From NCBI GenBank assembly GCA_949752735.1, contig OX457042.1:32650289-32714288 (forward strand): a stretch of 64,000 nt of DNA, given 5' to 3'. The notes under the pieces were generated by a model. The model saw only the letters and a program-made list of their open reading frames with translations, was not told where the DNA came from and made no database searches. Shown piece by piece: positions 1-13,000 of the stretch (its first letter is position 1; every line of letters begins with the position of its first letter). The DNA is from Lumbricus terrestris. Lineage: Eukaryota > Annelida > Clitellata > Crassiclitellata > Lumbricidae. A program made the position numbers and the translations under genes.

Positions 1-124
1 TATAGGGTGTCGTTTCTGCTCGCTTTGAGTACGCCCGGAGTGTGCTAGAGGCTGCTTAGGAACACAAGAACGTTACCGTTCGGGATTATTGTCACTTCGT
101 GATCCTCTTGGTTTCACTTCTCTG

Positions 125-270
125 CAGTGCCTAAAGTGTGGAAAAATAAGTGCCTGGACGCCCCTTACCTTTCCAGTCTGTGCTCGCCAATAAGTTGCTG
201 GACGGCGTTCAGATTTTAAAACAAGTGCATGGACGCCATCCATGACCGTCCAGGCACACTTTAAGCCCTG
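125..270. mobile_element. hAT-like MITE, family with CAGTGC..TAAAGTGT ends
   Basis: A 146-bp element begins CAGTGCCTAAAGTGT and ends with the near inverted complement ACACTTTAAGCCCTG. It is flanked by an exact 8-bp direct repeat, cttctctg, at 117-124 and 271-278. An 8-bp target duplication with CAG-type ends is the hallmark of hAT transposition. There is no coding capacity. A second copy of the same family lies at 39288-39476. Confidence 0.85.
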
Positions 271-588
271 CTTCTCTGGATGCAATCGACAGTGCTACTG
301 AGGAAAGAAGCTTTTCGCCTGGCTCTGTAAAGTGCGTCGTGTCTAGATCTATAGACCTTTATCTCAGACCTTAGTCCTTCTCGTGCAGAACTGCCAATCG
401 GGCAACGCAACTTCTCCTTCTGCGCTGTTTCTGTTGCTGAATTTGTTTTACCCGGGTGGGATGCAAGCCCACCGCAGAACCCTCCTCATTTATCCGGGCT
501 TGGGACAGGCACTGACTACCCCTAGTGGTAGCCTGTGGTGGAGTTCGATCTATGCCATAGGCCTAGATATCCAGTCAAACCAAGCCCG

Positions 589-692
589 CAATCAGAATTT
601 ATATAGCGACCCTTCAAGGTACCCACTCAGAGGCGCTCCCGGGAGCGCCTCTGAGTGGGTACCTTGAAGGGTCGCTATATAAATTCTGATTG
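589..692. repeat. Perfect 104-bp palindrome made of two LINE/SINE 3' tails
   Basis: Positions 589-640 are the exact reverse complement of 641-692, with the centre at the SmaI-like cccggg. Each arm is one copy of the dispersed 3' tail (gagcgcctctgag, then gaagggtcgctatataaat). The structure is a head-to-head fusion of two identical tails with no spacer. It could be a real cruciform-forming sequence or a foldback artefact of sequencing or assembly. Confidence 0.95.
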
Positions 693-869
693 ATTGATTA
701 CAAAGCAGAATGATGATGATAATTATAAAAATATAAATAATATTAATAATAATAAATTTCATGAGGGACCTGAGATATCTCAGAGCAAAGGAATAAAATG
801 ATGATGATAATGGTTCCACGCTGATGCAAGTCATATATTTGATGAATCTAGGGTGAATCTGTTAGCGGA

Positions 870-1080
870 AGCTTATGTTACTTTGGTTCTGCCCATTATA
901 CTCTTTCTCAGTGGCTGACCCTAGAACCTGGAGTGGGCTCCCTGTTGCTCTGCGCCTGGTGCCTAGAGGCCACACCACTATGTTTCTTTCTCACTTAAAA
1001 ACTGCCTTATTTAGCCATTGTTGGACTGGGAGCACTTCTTAGTAGACTTGAAGGTGCACTATATAAAAAGTCAATAATAA
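870..1080 (+). repeat. Truncated LINE 3' end (ORF2 C-terminus plus tail)
   Basis: The stretch contains remnants of the coding 3' end of a non-LTR retrotransposon: a 'tggagtgggctccctgt' block, the DNA form of the W-N-x-L-P motif. It is followed by the dispersed tail gggagcacttcttagtag..cttgaaggtgcactatataaa and a short AAT-rich end. The stem is weaker here than in other copies. Confidence 0.6.
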
Positions 1081-1331
1081 TATAATTGGGCATCACTACA
1101 GCATGATTTTCAAGTTCTAAGATCAGGCCTGAGCCTATACTATTACAATGCAAATGCTCAACTAACTTGGAGTAATCCTCAGTAAACAGTTACAAGTCCA
1201 TTGGTGATTAAAGACAATTAATTGATGTATAAAGACTTGTCAATGGTCATTTAAAAAAAGGTTGGCCTTTAAATGGCCAAATTTTGGTCTATAATGAGAA
1301 CTACGCACTTCACACAGCACTTTACCCTGAC

Positions 1332-1675
1332 CAGAGGCGTAGCGACCGCCCTCCGACCGAAGGCGGGCCCCGCAAGAAACGGGGGCCCCTAACTGTCTCA
1401 AATATATAAGGTATAACTAAGTGACATTTAATGACGCTATTGCACGATCCATATTGGTTTTACTGACAATGCCGTGAAGGAAATACGCCGTATTTAATAC
1501 GGAGTACATGCATATAGGCCTACTATACAGGCCTATGTATACATATATGAGCCCTGCATATTATATATAGTAGGCCTAAATATTGCTTCCATCTTCTGCA
1601 TTGCAAAGGGCCCCACCGACCTGGACATAATAATTATGTTCGGAGGGGGCCACGTTCTTTGTTGCTACGACCCTG
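1332..1675. mobile_element. hAT-like MITE, CAGAGGCGTAGCGACC ends
   Basis: The left end is cagaggcgtagcgacc and the right end is the imperfect complement ttgctacgaccctg. Flanking repeats accctgac (1324-1331) and accttgac (1676-1683) agree at 7 of 8 bases, as expected for an old hAT target duplication. The interior has several taggccta words and no ORF. Confidence 0.7.
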
Positions 1676-1683
1676 ACCTTGAC

Positions 1684-3834
1684 TTAGGTCAATGCAACTA
1701 ATGTCGAATGAATTTTATCTAAATTCGCCGTAATACATGGAGCACAGCAGTGAAATGCATCAGTAATTTACATACTACCTAGGCTATTGAGTTTTGAAGA
1801 GTGTTGCAATGATCTAGATATCTAGATCTAAATATCTAGTTGGAAGGCAGCTCTGACACTACTCTACACCAATGCTATCCCAGAACGTGGTTTTATTGTG
1901 AACAATGCCTTGTTAGGCAAACAGAGTCTGTCTCTAACTGTTGTTGCTGCACAGGCTTTGAGACACACTGCTAGGATTTTTGGACCTGTTACTGAAATGC
2001 CTATAAATAAGAATATCATCGAAAATGTCCTGAAATTTGCCTAAAAATTGAAACCTGAAATTTCATTTTTTTAATGAGACCCATGATATTTAGATAAATT
2101 AATTTAAAACACATCATACATTAAACATGAAAACAGCAAATGTTTACTTCTCCAGCAATTTTAAATTTTCACCAAAACTTAAAAATAACCTCGCAAAGCA
2201 AGATAATTAAATAAATAAAAATTTCACACAACTTCATAAAAATGGAAACACATACGTCCGGTGAGAAGAGATCAGTAAGACAATGTCTACAGAGAATATT
2301 TTTGAAAAGAAATTTCTTATCTGCTTACAGATGACAATAAACATCAATACACACACACATTTAACACCAAAATGACACAAGCAAGGAAACACTTGTAAAA
2401 CTTAAATAATTGATAGCTGCATTCAATATGGAATGTATTATGTATAGAAAGACAAAAATCAAAAACACCAAAACTTTAACAAGTAAAATACATACAAACC
2501 AAATATTCCAAGTAATATCAGGATCTTGGCAGATTGACTGCTGACTAGAGAACAACATTTGCCAATAAATAATGCAATAAATAATAAAGTCATCAAATGG
2601 TTAAGAACATCAAAGTAGCAATAATTAACAGACAAAGCTGTAAATTTAGCTGTACGCCATAAATTAATTGTAGTTTACATAGAATATAAGTAGGAGGTAA
2701 CAATGAACTGCGTCATACACACGTCGTGGGCTTGCAACGGTAAAAATAAAATTAGAAAAGCACTGATCAGAAGCAGCTCATAAATGACGTTAAAATTCAA
2801 TAACAACAGAACGTTCATCAACAAAAGCAATGAACAAATAATTATTGGAAATGTCACCAACAGAGCTCCCACATGCATGCGTAAAACCCACGCAATGGGA
2901 TCACTTGAAGCTGCCAGTTCACACACCATGTTCAACACTCAAATAAAACATCTTCATATAATTATATATGTAGCTTAAATTTTGATATCAATCATCTTCG
3001 TTTAAGTTAGGAAAAGAGACAAATCCAGGTGACACACCGCACCCAGTTACACGTCAAAGCACATTAAAAATCAACAACGGCAAAAATATTGTGAACATAG
3101 CAATGTCTGTCATTAATTGGCGGCAAAGAGAACCCTTGGAATAAATTTCTATCATCTTTAAATGGTAGAACAAAGGGATGAAGTCTAGGGCGTAAAGTTA
3201 TAGGTGTTTTTTGCTAGAGGTGGGAAAGGTTCCTCAGGACATGATTGACATTTAGCATTACATTACGAAGCAGCCCAGCATCAGTTCCAGCAGCTAACTT
3301 CTGTATGTTCGAGAACAACGAAGGAAAATATAAAATTGTCCTCTCAACTTGATCGATATAATATGCAGCTGTTAACAGGCGAGAGCACTGATAAGAATAT
3401 TGATCAGATTCAGAATCTTTACTGGAAAATATTAAAACTGAAACCTGATAAGGTGGTAAGGAGATTTGCCATAGGCGAATGTTCAATTGTCCATTGTTTC
3501 AAAAATTAACACCTAGATATGCACCAATCCCAGATGAATAAAGCAAAAGTTTTGACATCGGAGAAACGTCATCAATTTGCTAGAAAAGGGCGCAAAATGG
3601 CAAGGCGTTTTCCTTATTTATTCCACACCTCACTCAATAAAACATTGCCAAAAACTATTTCAGCTAACGTGCAACTGTGCCTCCTGGAATAAATACATCA
3701 ACTGTAAACATCTACCTATGGGAGTTGTCAACTGCTTCTGAAGTAAAAAAATTCAAAAACTCTTGCAAATAAAATATAAATAACCAACCATCAGACTTCA
3801 AAGGAATTCTAGGAACTGAGGCAAGTTCATCAGC
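1684..3834. other. AT-rich intergenic DNA, no gene seen
   Basis: Only short ORFs without recognisable motifs occur here. It lies downstream of the GMC oxidoreductase and probably contains the end of its transcript: a minus-strand AATAAA (plus-strand tttatt) lies near 3617, about 450 bp beyond the stop codon. I could not verify that polyadenylation site. Confidence 0.5.
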
Positions 3835-4050
3835 AGGTCAGAAAGGAAAGTTCATCAGGTCAGAGATGAAAGTTCAATGTGTCTGAGATGAAATTCATTG
3901 CACCAGAGTTGAGAGTGCATGGGGTCAGAAATGAAAGTTCGTCAGATCAGAGATGAAAGTTCGTCAGATCAGAGATCAAAGTTCAATGAGTCTGAGATGA
4001 AAAAATTCATTGCATCAGAGTTGAGAGTTCGTGGGGTCAGAGATGAAAGT
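3835..4050. repeat. Minisatellite of about 22 bp in the 3' UTR of the GMC gene
   Basis: Imperfect units of the form 'gtcagagatgaaagttc' repeat about ten times, with a higher-order alternation with 'gtctgagatgaaattcattgc'. The array ends 26 bp before the stop codon of the GMC oxidoreductase (minus strand), so it would be transcribed as its proximal 3' UTR. Confidence 0.8.
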
Positions 4051-4075
4051 TCAACAACCATCAACTAAAAACAGT

Positions 4076-7000
4076 TTAGAGTTCATCACGCTTGTGTATC
4101 TTTTCGTGCCACTCATCATGTGTCTCTTTTTCGCCGAACTTTCGCACAGAAACGCGGCTGAGTATGAGATCGGCCGCCTTCTCGGCAATCATGATGACGG
4201 CTGCGTTGATGTTTCCGGACGGAAGATTTGGCATCACGGATGCATCGACTACGCGCAACTTCTTCACCCCACGAACCCTAAGAAACAACAAAACGCGGTC
4301 ACATAACCTGGAAACTTCTGCATGGATCTGAATTGAATCTGTATATGTGCATGTATTATGACATTTAATAGAGTGCAACTTGAAATAATCTCATAAAAGT
4401 GCTTTCTCCAAATTGTCTATGATGTTAAATGTCATTTGCAACTAGACTATTACATTAGGTAGCAAAACAACGAAGTTAAAAATAAAGAGTCTCAAATAGT
4501 GGGGGGCACCCATGAATCTTCTGATCAACGTTTGACAGAAGGCAGCATGTAGTTGCTGGACAAGTTGCGTCATTAGGGCATTGAGACAATAGGTGGTGCA
4601 ACTCGACAACCATCGACATTTATCTATCATAGCCACTAAGTCGGGACATCAAAGATGCCTGAGCAAAATGGAGTAGGGTCTGAGAGGGACTGGGCCAGCA
4701 TGTCCCCAGATAATCTGTGCAAAACTAAATCATACAAGGGACAAACAGTCAAAATTAGGCTGCCAAAATCTTAATTCTTATCTCCCTTATCAGTCATGAG
4801 CATCACGTAAAACTCGTTAAGCATTAACATGGTACAAATTTGAACTTTTATACTCAAATTGTTTAGTCTTTCGTAGGCAAGGTGCCACAATTCAGAAAAA
4901 CATCGTTGGTGCGCCACAAATCAGTTTTTTGACACCCACCTCTGCTCTAAGCACAGGGAAGTCTTGTGACAGCCACATTCATTGGGGCAATGCTGAGATA
5001 TAGTTAACAACATGTGGCACAAATGAAGCGTACTCTGCTATGTGCATCAAAGGTTGCTGTCTTGACTGGACATTCAGCATCAATGTAACTTACAGCTCTG
5101 CGTTCCCGTCTCCAGCCAGTCAGGTCGTCGATCCTTGCGCTCTTCTACTCGTGGGGACCTGATGGTTCTTCGCGCTCGTACTTCGATGCGGTCTCGCCGT
5201 GCATTCTCAAGCATTGGCCATTCATACTGGAACTGTCTTCCATTGACAATTCGTGACATTGCACCGAATGCATCTCAGGAAACATTTTCTAAATTTCTTA
5301 AATCGCATCTGTTTAGATCTGATGGGTACCTACGTTAAGCGCCTTCGTGAGATTCTTGTTAAGGCGCTATATAAATGGTCATATACATACATACATACAT
5401 ACATACATACATACATACATACATACATACATACATACATACATACATACATACATACATACATACAACTGTGTAAGAGGTGATAAGTTCCTGCTTACCT
5501 CAGCTTTGGATCAACCACCGCAGTGTTGTCTCCCGCTGCTCCCATCTTGCACGTTCCCACTGCATGGTACATACTCATTGTGTTCTGCCGGATGAAACAC
5601 TCCCAGTAGCTGTCGCTGTACTGCTCGTGGTAGGAGCAGTGTGGGTGAACACGCTTTGTGGGCTCTGCCCCCACACTCTTGAAAACGTTCGTGTCAATGA
5701 AACCATTGGCTAAGTGAATAGCTGCAAAATGACGAATTAAGTCTGATGAAATGCCATGTCCAAAAGAAACAAGTAATTTAAAAAAAGTATGTTTTATGTG
5801 GATGCATACAATGTGCATCTATGTGGGGTGCGGTGGTCTAGGAGTATGTTCGGTGCCTTGGAACTGAAGGCTGCAGGTTCGAATCCACCTCAAGCCACCA
5901 TGTAGGGACCCTGAGGAAGTGCTTCACTCACAATTGCTCATGCGCTTCGGCGAGAAACTCCGATTAAGTGTCCGCACTGTAGTCAAGAGCGCCTCTGAGT
6001 AGAAATCGTGAAGGGGCGCTATAGCAAGTGCTTATACATACATACATACATACATAAAAATCATCTGGGTAAATTTCAATCATTACAGAAAATAATTAAC
6101 AATAACAATTCCTTTCATTAACATTGGCACAGAAGAATAATAAGCACCAGGTAAGCTTCTAAATTTTGACTGCCAGACATCACCTATAAATCAAAATTAA
6201 CCAGATATTCCAGATGAACGTGGCCGTGATAATTATATTCAAGCCACCAAGGAGAATCGTGTCTTGTCAGTAGTTGGCCCTTGCTTTGGAATGGGCTCCC
6301 TGTGACACTACGCTTATTCCACACGGTTCACAGACTCTTTTTATGCTCATAGATCTTAAAAACTGGTTTTCAGCCGTGCTTGTGTCGGAATGTCTCCTGA
6401 GCGATACTGGCGCTATACAAACCCTTGAAATGAATAAATTAAACAAATTCTAAACCTTTGAATAATACTTAATAATAACTCAGCTAGTTTTGTTTGAAAG
6501 CAATGGCATGTACCGTACCTTCCAGTAGAACCTTGAGGTCATCCGAATGGGCAAGGTAGTTTGGATCTATGAGTGGAGGATCCTGAGGGTTCTTGCTTCG
6601 AATCCTCAATGTACCACGACTCTTTGGATGAAGCAGGATGGGCATCAGGCTGAAGCCCTCGCTGAACTGCATATCTCCAAATAAAGCTGTAAAAACCTAC
6701 AATGAAATACCACATAGCACAGTAGTACCGGGACCTAAGTGTTGCTTAACACATTGACCGCCACGACTATTATTACCGCTACGCCAAGCTAAAGACGCCA
6801 AATTATCAACATATGAGATTCATGAAAAAATTAATGTTTCACTTTATTTTCACACCGGTTCCACCTCACCACCACCCTAGATGCATCCCACCAAACCTCC
6901 CCATCCCCCACCTAACCCCCATTCCTCGCCACACCGCACCACCTCCCCACCCCACCTCGCCCCATACAGCCTCATCCGTTGGGGTAATTTAGTTGTTCGT

Positions 7001-10000
7001 CCAGGCCACCTCCTCACTTTGCCCCACCCAGCCAACTCCAACCCCATACCACAACAATCCAACCCTACCCAACCTCTACCCCAACTCTGCTCCACCCCAC
7101 CCGTTCCCCAACCCTCCACCCCGTCCACCGTGTAAAATGATGAACATATGAAAATCATAAAATATAATATTTTTCACACCGGTCTCACCGCACCACCACT
7201 CTGGCCGAATCCTACTAAGCCCCACCCCATACCTGCTCCACCCGCCTCCACCCCACCCCGCTCCACCCAACCCAACCCATCCTCGCCAGCATACAGCCAC
7301 ATCGGACTGGAGCAAATTTTGATATTTTTCCAACCCTCCGTCTCACTTTGCCCCAATTGGCCCACTCGATTCCCATACCACAACCGTCCAACCCAACCCC
7401 ACCTCCACCCAAAGTCCGGCCCACCCCATTCCCCACACTTCCACATCCCGCAAGACGCTCAACATGTGAAATTCATGAAGAAATATGCCACCTTGGTTTC
7501 ACACCGGTCTCACCATGGACGCATTACACCAAACCCCACCCCTTCCCCCGCCTCGTTCCACTTTGCCCCACCCCGCCCAATCCCGCATTACCCCACACCA
7601 CCCCGTCCCCAAACATCTCCGGCCTGGAGTAAATTTTGGTTTTTCGCCCAACCCTCCTCCCCACTTTGCCCCCACCCGACCCACTCCAACCCCAAACCCA
7701 ACCGTTCAACCCACCCCACCCCACCCTACCCCAAATCCGTTCAACCCCACCCACCATTTCTCCACCCCAATTCGCCCCAACCCCACAAAATGATCATCTT
7801 ACGCAAATCAAGGAAATGTATGTTTCACTGTTTTCGCCCTGGCCCTACCGCCCCCACCCCGGCCCAACCCCGGTTTCACCCATCCAACCCCCACCCCATC
7901 CACGCCCCACTGTACCTCACTCGACCCCACTCCTCTGGAAAAAGGCTAGACACCAAATATATCTGGTTCAAACATGACGTCATCATAATTATCGTGCGTG
8001 CGTCATCGTTCGCGTATTTCACCAAAAATTCACTATGGATCGTACTACGAGTTAACTCGTAGTAGGCGTGTGCGGGAGACTTTTCTACTACGAGTTAACT
8101 CGTAGTAGGCGGCCAATGTGTTAAATGTAAATGTAATCGGATATTTATATAGCGGGTGTCTTATGGCTTCGACCCTGAAGGTGAGATCCTTCACCACCGC
8201 TCGCCCGTTTGAATGGACGCCACGCCATTTATGTCCCCGTGGACGGACTGTGCTAGCCCGAGATTTTTGAATCTCTGAAATAGCCACCTCTTCGGGATTC
8301 GAACCACGGCCCGCACGGTCTCTTCCACAGACGCACGTCCGTCAGCTCTCTTACCGATGTAGCTAACGTGGGCCAGCATCAGGCTTAGAATCAGGCTAGG
8401 CATCATGATGGTCGGTTAGGCATCATGAGGGTTAGTTAGGGTTAGGTTTAGGGTCGTGAAGGTCAGTGTCACCGACATTGGTCCCTGACCAAGGAATATA
8501 AAGGACATAAATACAAACTGAAGGCCTAGACAGATGCTGCGGGTAACCTGAGGAAGATGTACTTATTTCATATCTCCCATATCTCATATTGGATTGCTGC
8601 TCTGATTTAACACTGCATCCTTCGCTGTGCTCCATCTTACCTATATGTGATCTTTGTCGCCCAGTTTCTGACGTTGAAGCAAGCTTTCTCAGTTGTAGGG
8701 TCGGCCATCTGGAATGACCTCCATTCAAAGCTGCGTTTATCACATCTGACCAATCAAACTTTGTTTCATAAACCTCTCAAGACTTTTCTTTCGCTGTGGC
8801 TGGGAGCGCTCCTGAGTAGCTTTCTTAAAGGGCACTATATAAGTTTTATAGGATGACTAAATTTCTAATTCTTGAGTTGAACCACAAACCTTGTTGTTCA
8901 TGTTCAGCCGTGCACGATTTGCCCGCATCCGGTCTTCAGACATGGCGCTGCCAAGAAGCATCGTGTAGACGTGCAGCTGTATCATCGGAGATGTGACGTT
9001 CGGGGGTTGCACAGCAGAATGAAAAAACCCGGTTGCTTCTAAACCCGACGAAGTCAACACACCTGCAGATTAAAAAACACCAGAATGAACACCTAAATAA
9101 ACATCTGAATAAAAGACTGAATGAACACCTGAGTTGAGAACTGATGGAACAACCGAATAAACATCCGAATGAACACCCAGTGGTTAAAGTGGTTTGGATG
9201 AGCAGTGGGAACGCTGAATGTGTGAAGAGAGTTTTATTTAACGCCGTTCCCACCCACTTCAAACCCTGTGAACACCTGAATAAAAGACTGCATGAACACC
9301 TGATTCAACACCTGAAAGAACACCTTTATAAACACCTGAATTGAAAATTGCAAATGTGAATCGAATGACTGCGAATAGAAAACCTGATGCATTCATAATA
9401 GAGAGACTTACATTTGTAACAAAATCAATCTAGCATGGCTGAACATTAAAGAACACAATGTAATTAATTAATCATGCTATTTGCCACAGCACTCGAACAA
9501 TAATGCAATTAATCTAGTTGATTTCAGGAAGTAAGTTCACTGAGGCATATACCATAAATCAAAATCAATTGCCAAGATATCTAAAGCTGCACCGTGCAGA
9601 TCAGCTTATTCACTGGTACCTAGACAAACCAGATCTTACCCTACACACAATATTTTTCACTCACAGTCACTCAATGGTAGTACATCCAAATAGCCTTTTT
9701 GCAGTAAGAACAAACGATGCATAAATATTATTGCATAGATGTACTGCCTGTTCTAAAATCTTCTATATCTGTTCACTGTCTGCAGGCATTTCTATTTCCT
9801 AGGGCTCCTGTATTAAGAGCACCTCTGAATAGTTTCTACTGCAAGACACACTTTACAAATATCTCAATACAATACAATGAAAAGAACGGAAGTTTAACAT
9901 TGCGTCACAAGTCTGGCACCATTATCACCCTGTTGTCATCTCTGTTGCTGGCCCTGTTGTCTGGAATGGGCTACCTGCATACCTGCACCTGCTGCCAGGG

Positions 10001-13000
10001 GTCCCTCCAGTGGCGTAGACAAGGGCTTTCTGGGTTTGAACTCCCCCATTGGCTTAGGAAAAAAGTTTTTTAAAGGTTATTTATGCACTTAAATAAGAAA
10101 AACAAAACAATTGTTTGTAGTAACAATTGTTTTTCTTATTTTATTCTCTTTGTTACATTATTCCCTTTTCACTTACTGTAATACTGTTGGGTTGATGTCA
10201 GGAAGGGCATCCGGCAAGGCCATAAAACCCCCCAAATCCCTCCCCCCATCATAAATTCCTGGCTACGCCACTAGTCCCCTCTGACATGTTTTATTGCAAT
10301 CTTAAAAACTCCTTAGCTGAGGTTGTGTCTGGAGCACTCCTGTGTAGTAACCATGAAGGGGTGCTATATAAATACTTGCAATGAATAAAGCAATCACCCA
10401 GTGAAATGGAATCTTACCTTTTCCGAAGACAAGGTAGTCGAATAGCGCCCAAAGAGACTTCGATTTCCTTTCCGTCGTAGAGATCTTTGTCTTGAGCGTG
10501 TACTCTAAGCCAGCGACCCACAGATGGTCCTGAAGGTTCAGACCAACGGGAAGATCCCTCACAACGGGAATCTAAATAGAAAAGAAAAATGGAAAAAATA
10601 ATCACACAGTGCTCGGCTTGTTTCTGTTTAATGACAAGTGCCGTTACAAAGACGATTAGTTCACCCTCCTCCTCTGTCCAGGCTTGGGACTGGCACTGGC
10701 AGAGAACAACCAGTGGTGGAGTTAAAAATACTGATCACACCGATTAATATTGAAAGAACTTTCAGATTTGTATATCTGTGCGCAAGTGTGCTTGCGGTAT
10801 ATGCGTACAAACATACAAGGACACTTAATGTCTTTCTGTCCTTTTTTGCGAGTCTGTTTTTTGGAGTAAAAGTAAGTGAGTAATTAAGTATATTCTTTGT
10901 AGTATGTTGTTTGGAATTCCTAGTGGATAATCAAACCGGTGCTATAGAATCCTAAGATTAGATCGAAATAGATTTTAAAAAGTTCAAGAAATGTTTGTCA
11001 ATAACAAACTTTAGTCTGTCACACTAACCAGACTGAGATAGCTGGAGGTGAAAGCAGCAGCAACCATGGGCGAAGTTGGTTTCCATTCTGGGGAGGGGCT
11101 AAAAATAACTTGGGCTTTGGGGTGGAGACTTGGTCCAGAATGAGCATTGCTGACAATATTTTCTCGGCCAAAAAGTTGATGACCTTTTTTTAGTCATTCG
11201 GTTGAAATCTCGTGAAAAGAGCCATTTTGCCCGAAAAATTTCTGAGTCTGGGACTTCTTGGGTGGGGGTTAAGCCGTGAAAAGATACCATTTTCATGGTG
11301 AAAAAGCTGATTCTGGGTCTCCTTGGGGGGCTTAGCCCCCTAGCCCTTGATAAACTCTGCCCATAGCCGCAACAGCAGCAGCAGTAGTAATAACAGCAAC
11401 AACAACAATAGCAGCCGCAGTAGTAGTAACAGCAGCAGCAGTAGTAACAGTAACAGCAGCAGCAGTGGTAACAGTGCTCAACAACAGCAGTAGTAACAGT
11501 AACAGCAACAACAGTTTCACCATTTGGCACAATAAAACAATTAAAACAAATAAAACAGCACGTGCTGTTACAAACACGTCTTACAAACAAACATCTGACC
11601 ATCAAAATAGACGCTAACCAGAGGCATGCACGAAACGCAAGTAGGTAAATCCTAACTTACATCGTGGCTTTCGAGGAGTCTGCGAGGACCAATGCCAGAC
11701 AGCATCAGAAGATGAGGAGATTCCACTGTTCCAGCCGAGAGAATAACTTCTTTCTTCGCACGAACCTGTCTCACTGTATTGTTCCAAAGCATCTCAATGC
11801 CATACGCCTCATTGTCTCTAAATAGCACCTGTGAAAACAGCAACAATGAACGTATTGCAACTGGAAACTTATACAGCACCCTTATATTGTCACTTTAGAG
11901 TAGTATATCTTGGAAGCGTAGTGTACTGCATCTCTAATGTCATACGAAACCTATGTTAAAAGAATAACAGCATCTTAAGTTATCCATGGTCAATGGTCAT
12001 CTTAAGACAATTTTATTTGGCCGTGCTGGGGGTTAGGAGCGCCTCTGAGTAGTCCCCTTGAAGAGGCGATATACAATTGCACTTAACGAGTGAATGAATG
12101 AATGAATGGCAACCATGTAGGAAGTGTTGATGACCACTTCCCTAACCTAAAACATGCAAGGGGAGGTGGTGGCAATGGCTAATCCTAGGGCTTCTTTGTT
12201 GCTAATCTCTTCACCAACAATGTATGGTCAAATGCAATAATTTTTAGCCTACTTTGCTAATGGAAAAGAGCAATGATGGGTTCCTAAAAAACACAGAAGA
12301 GCAGTCCCAAGATAACCCAGAGAAGGCTACAGTAGGTATCGAATGCTAGCGATTCCATCCATTGTCTAGACTGTCAACATATGATGGTGGACGGATAGTC
12401 CTCTATCCTGCCACCGTTATATTAAACCACTGACTAAGATCGGTAAATCATTTCAATATTGGAAATGAATTCGAGAGTTTCTTCAGAGGTGTTACTAAGC
12501 ATCTGCCTGCACCTACATACCTGCCCTCAACGACAAAACAATACAGTTGCTAGGAAATTCATCTATGCGGATGCCTCTCTGGCTTGGCTTAAATAACACT
12601 ACTAATCAGTAATTCAAAACGACTAGGACCTAGTAAAATTACACAATATAGTGGTAAACAGATGATAAAGAGTTTAACAGACGTTGAATTTAACTGTGTA
12701 GCAGCTTAGAGAGTGCCCATCTGTCTTACTGCTCATATTACAGTTGCCCCTATGGAGTTGAAGGGTTGGTCAACGGTATGGAGCTAGTGGGTATCGAACC
12801 TGCATCCCCCGACCTTTGCACCAGCGTGAACCGTATCCCTGCCGAGGACTGGATTAAGGCATGTTCAACATGTTCGGTCGAACAGGGACCCCCACACTTT
12901 GGGGGCCCTCACACATGTGCAAAAAAATTCCGACAATTTTTAGCTCTTTTAGCAAATTTCAACCAAACGACTAAAAAAGTCATCAACTTTTTGGAGGGAT

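Larger units (their letters stand above)
6746..8124. mobile_element. Non-autonomous piggyBac-like element with TTAA ends
   Basis: The left end is TTAACACATTGACCGCC. The right end, read on the other strand, is TTAACACATTGGCCGCC, 16 of 17 bases identical. Both ends coincide with TTAA, the target site duplicated by piggyBac transposases. The 1.38-kb interior encodes no transposase and is filled by a C-rich satellite (6809-7960) and two copies of a short palindrome (8044-8107). It lies in a GMC intron. Confidence 0.8.

Noticed and set aside
7148..8062. Long proline-rich ORF of about 300 codons on the plus strand
   Set aside because: It falls wholly within the C-rich satellite and piggyBac-like element. 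Many frames are open on both strands and no domain is present.
10638..10883. Exon candidate with 'cctccaggcttgggactggca'-like sequence
   Set aside because: The same block recurs near 480 and, reversed, at 52940, so it is a dispersed repeat fragment.
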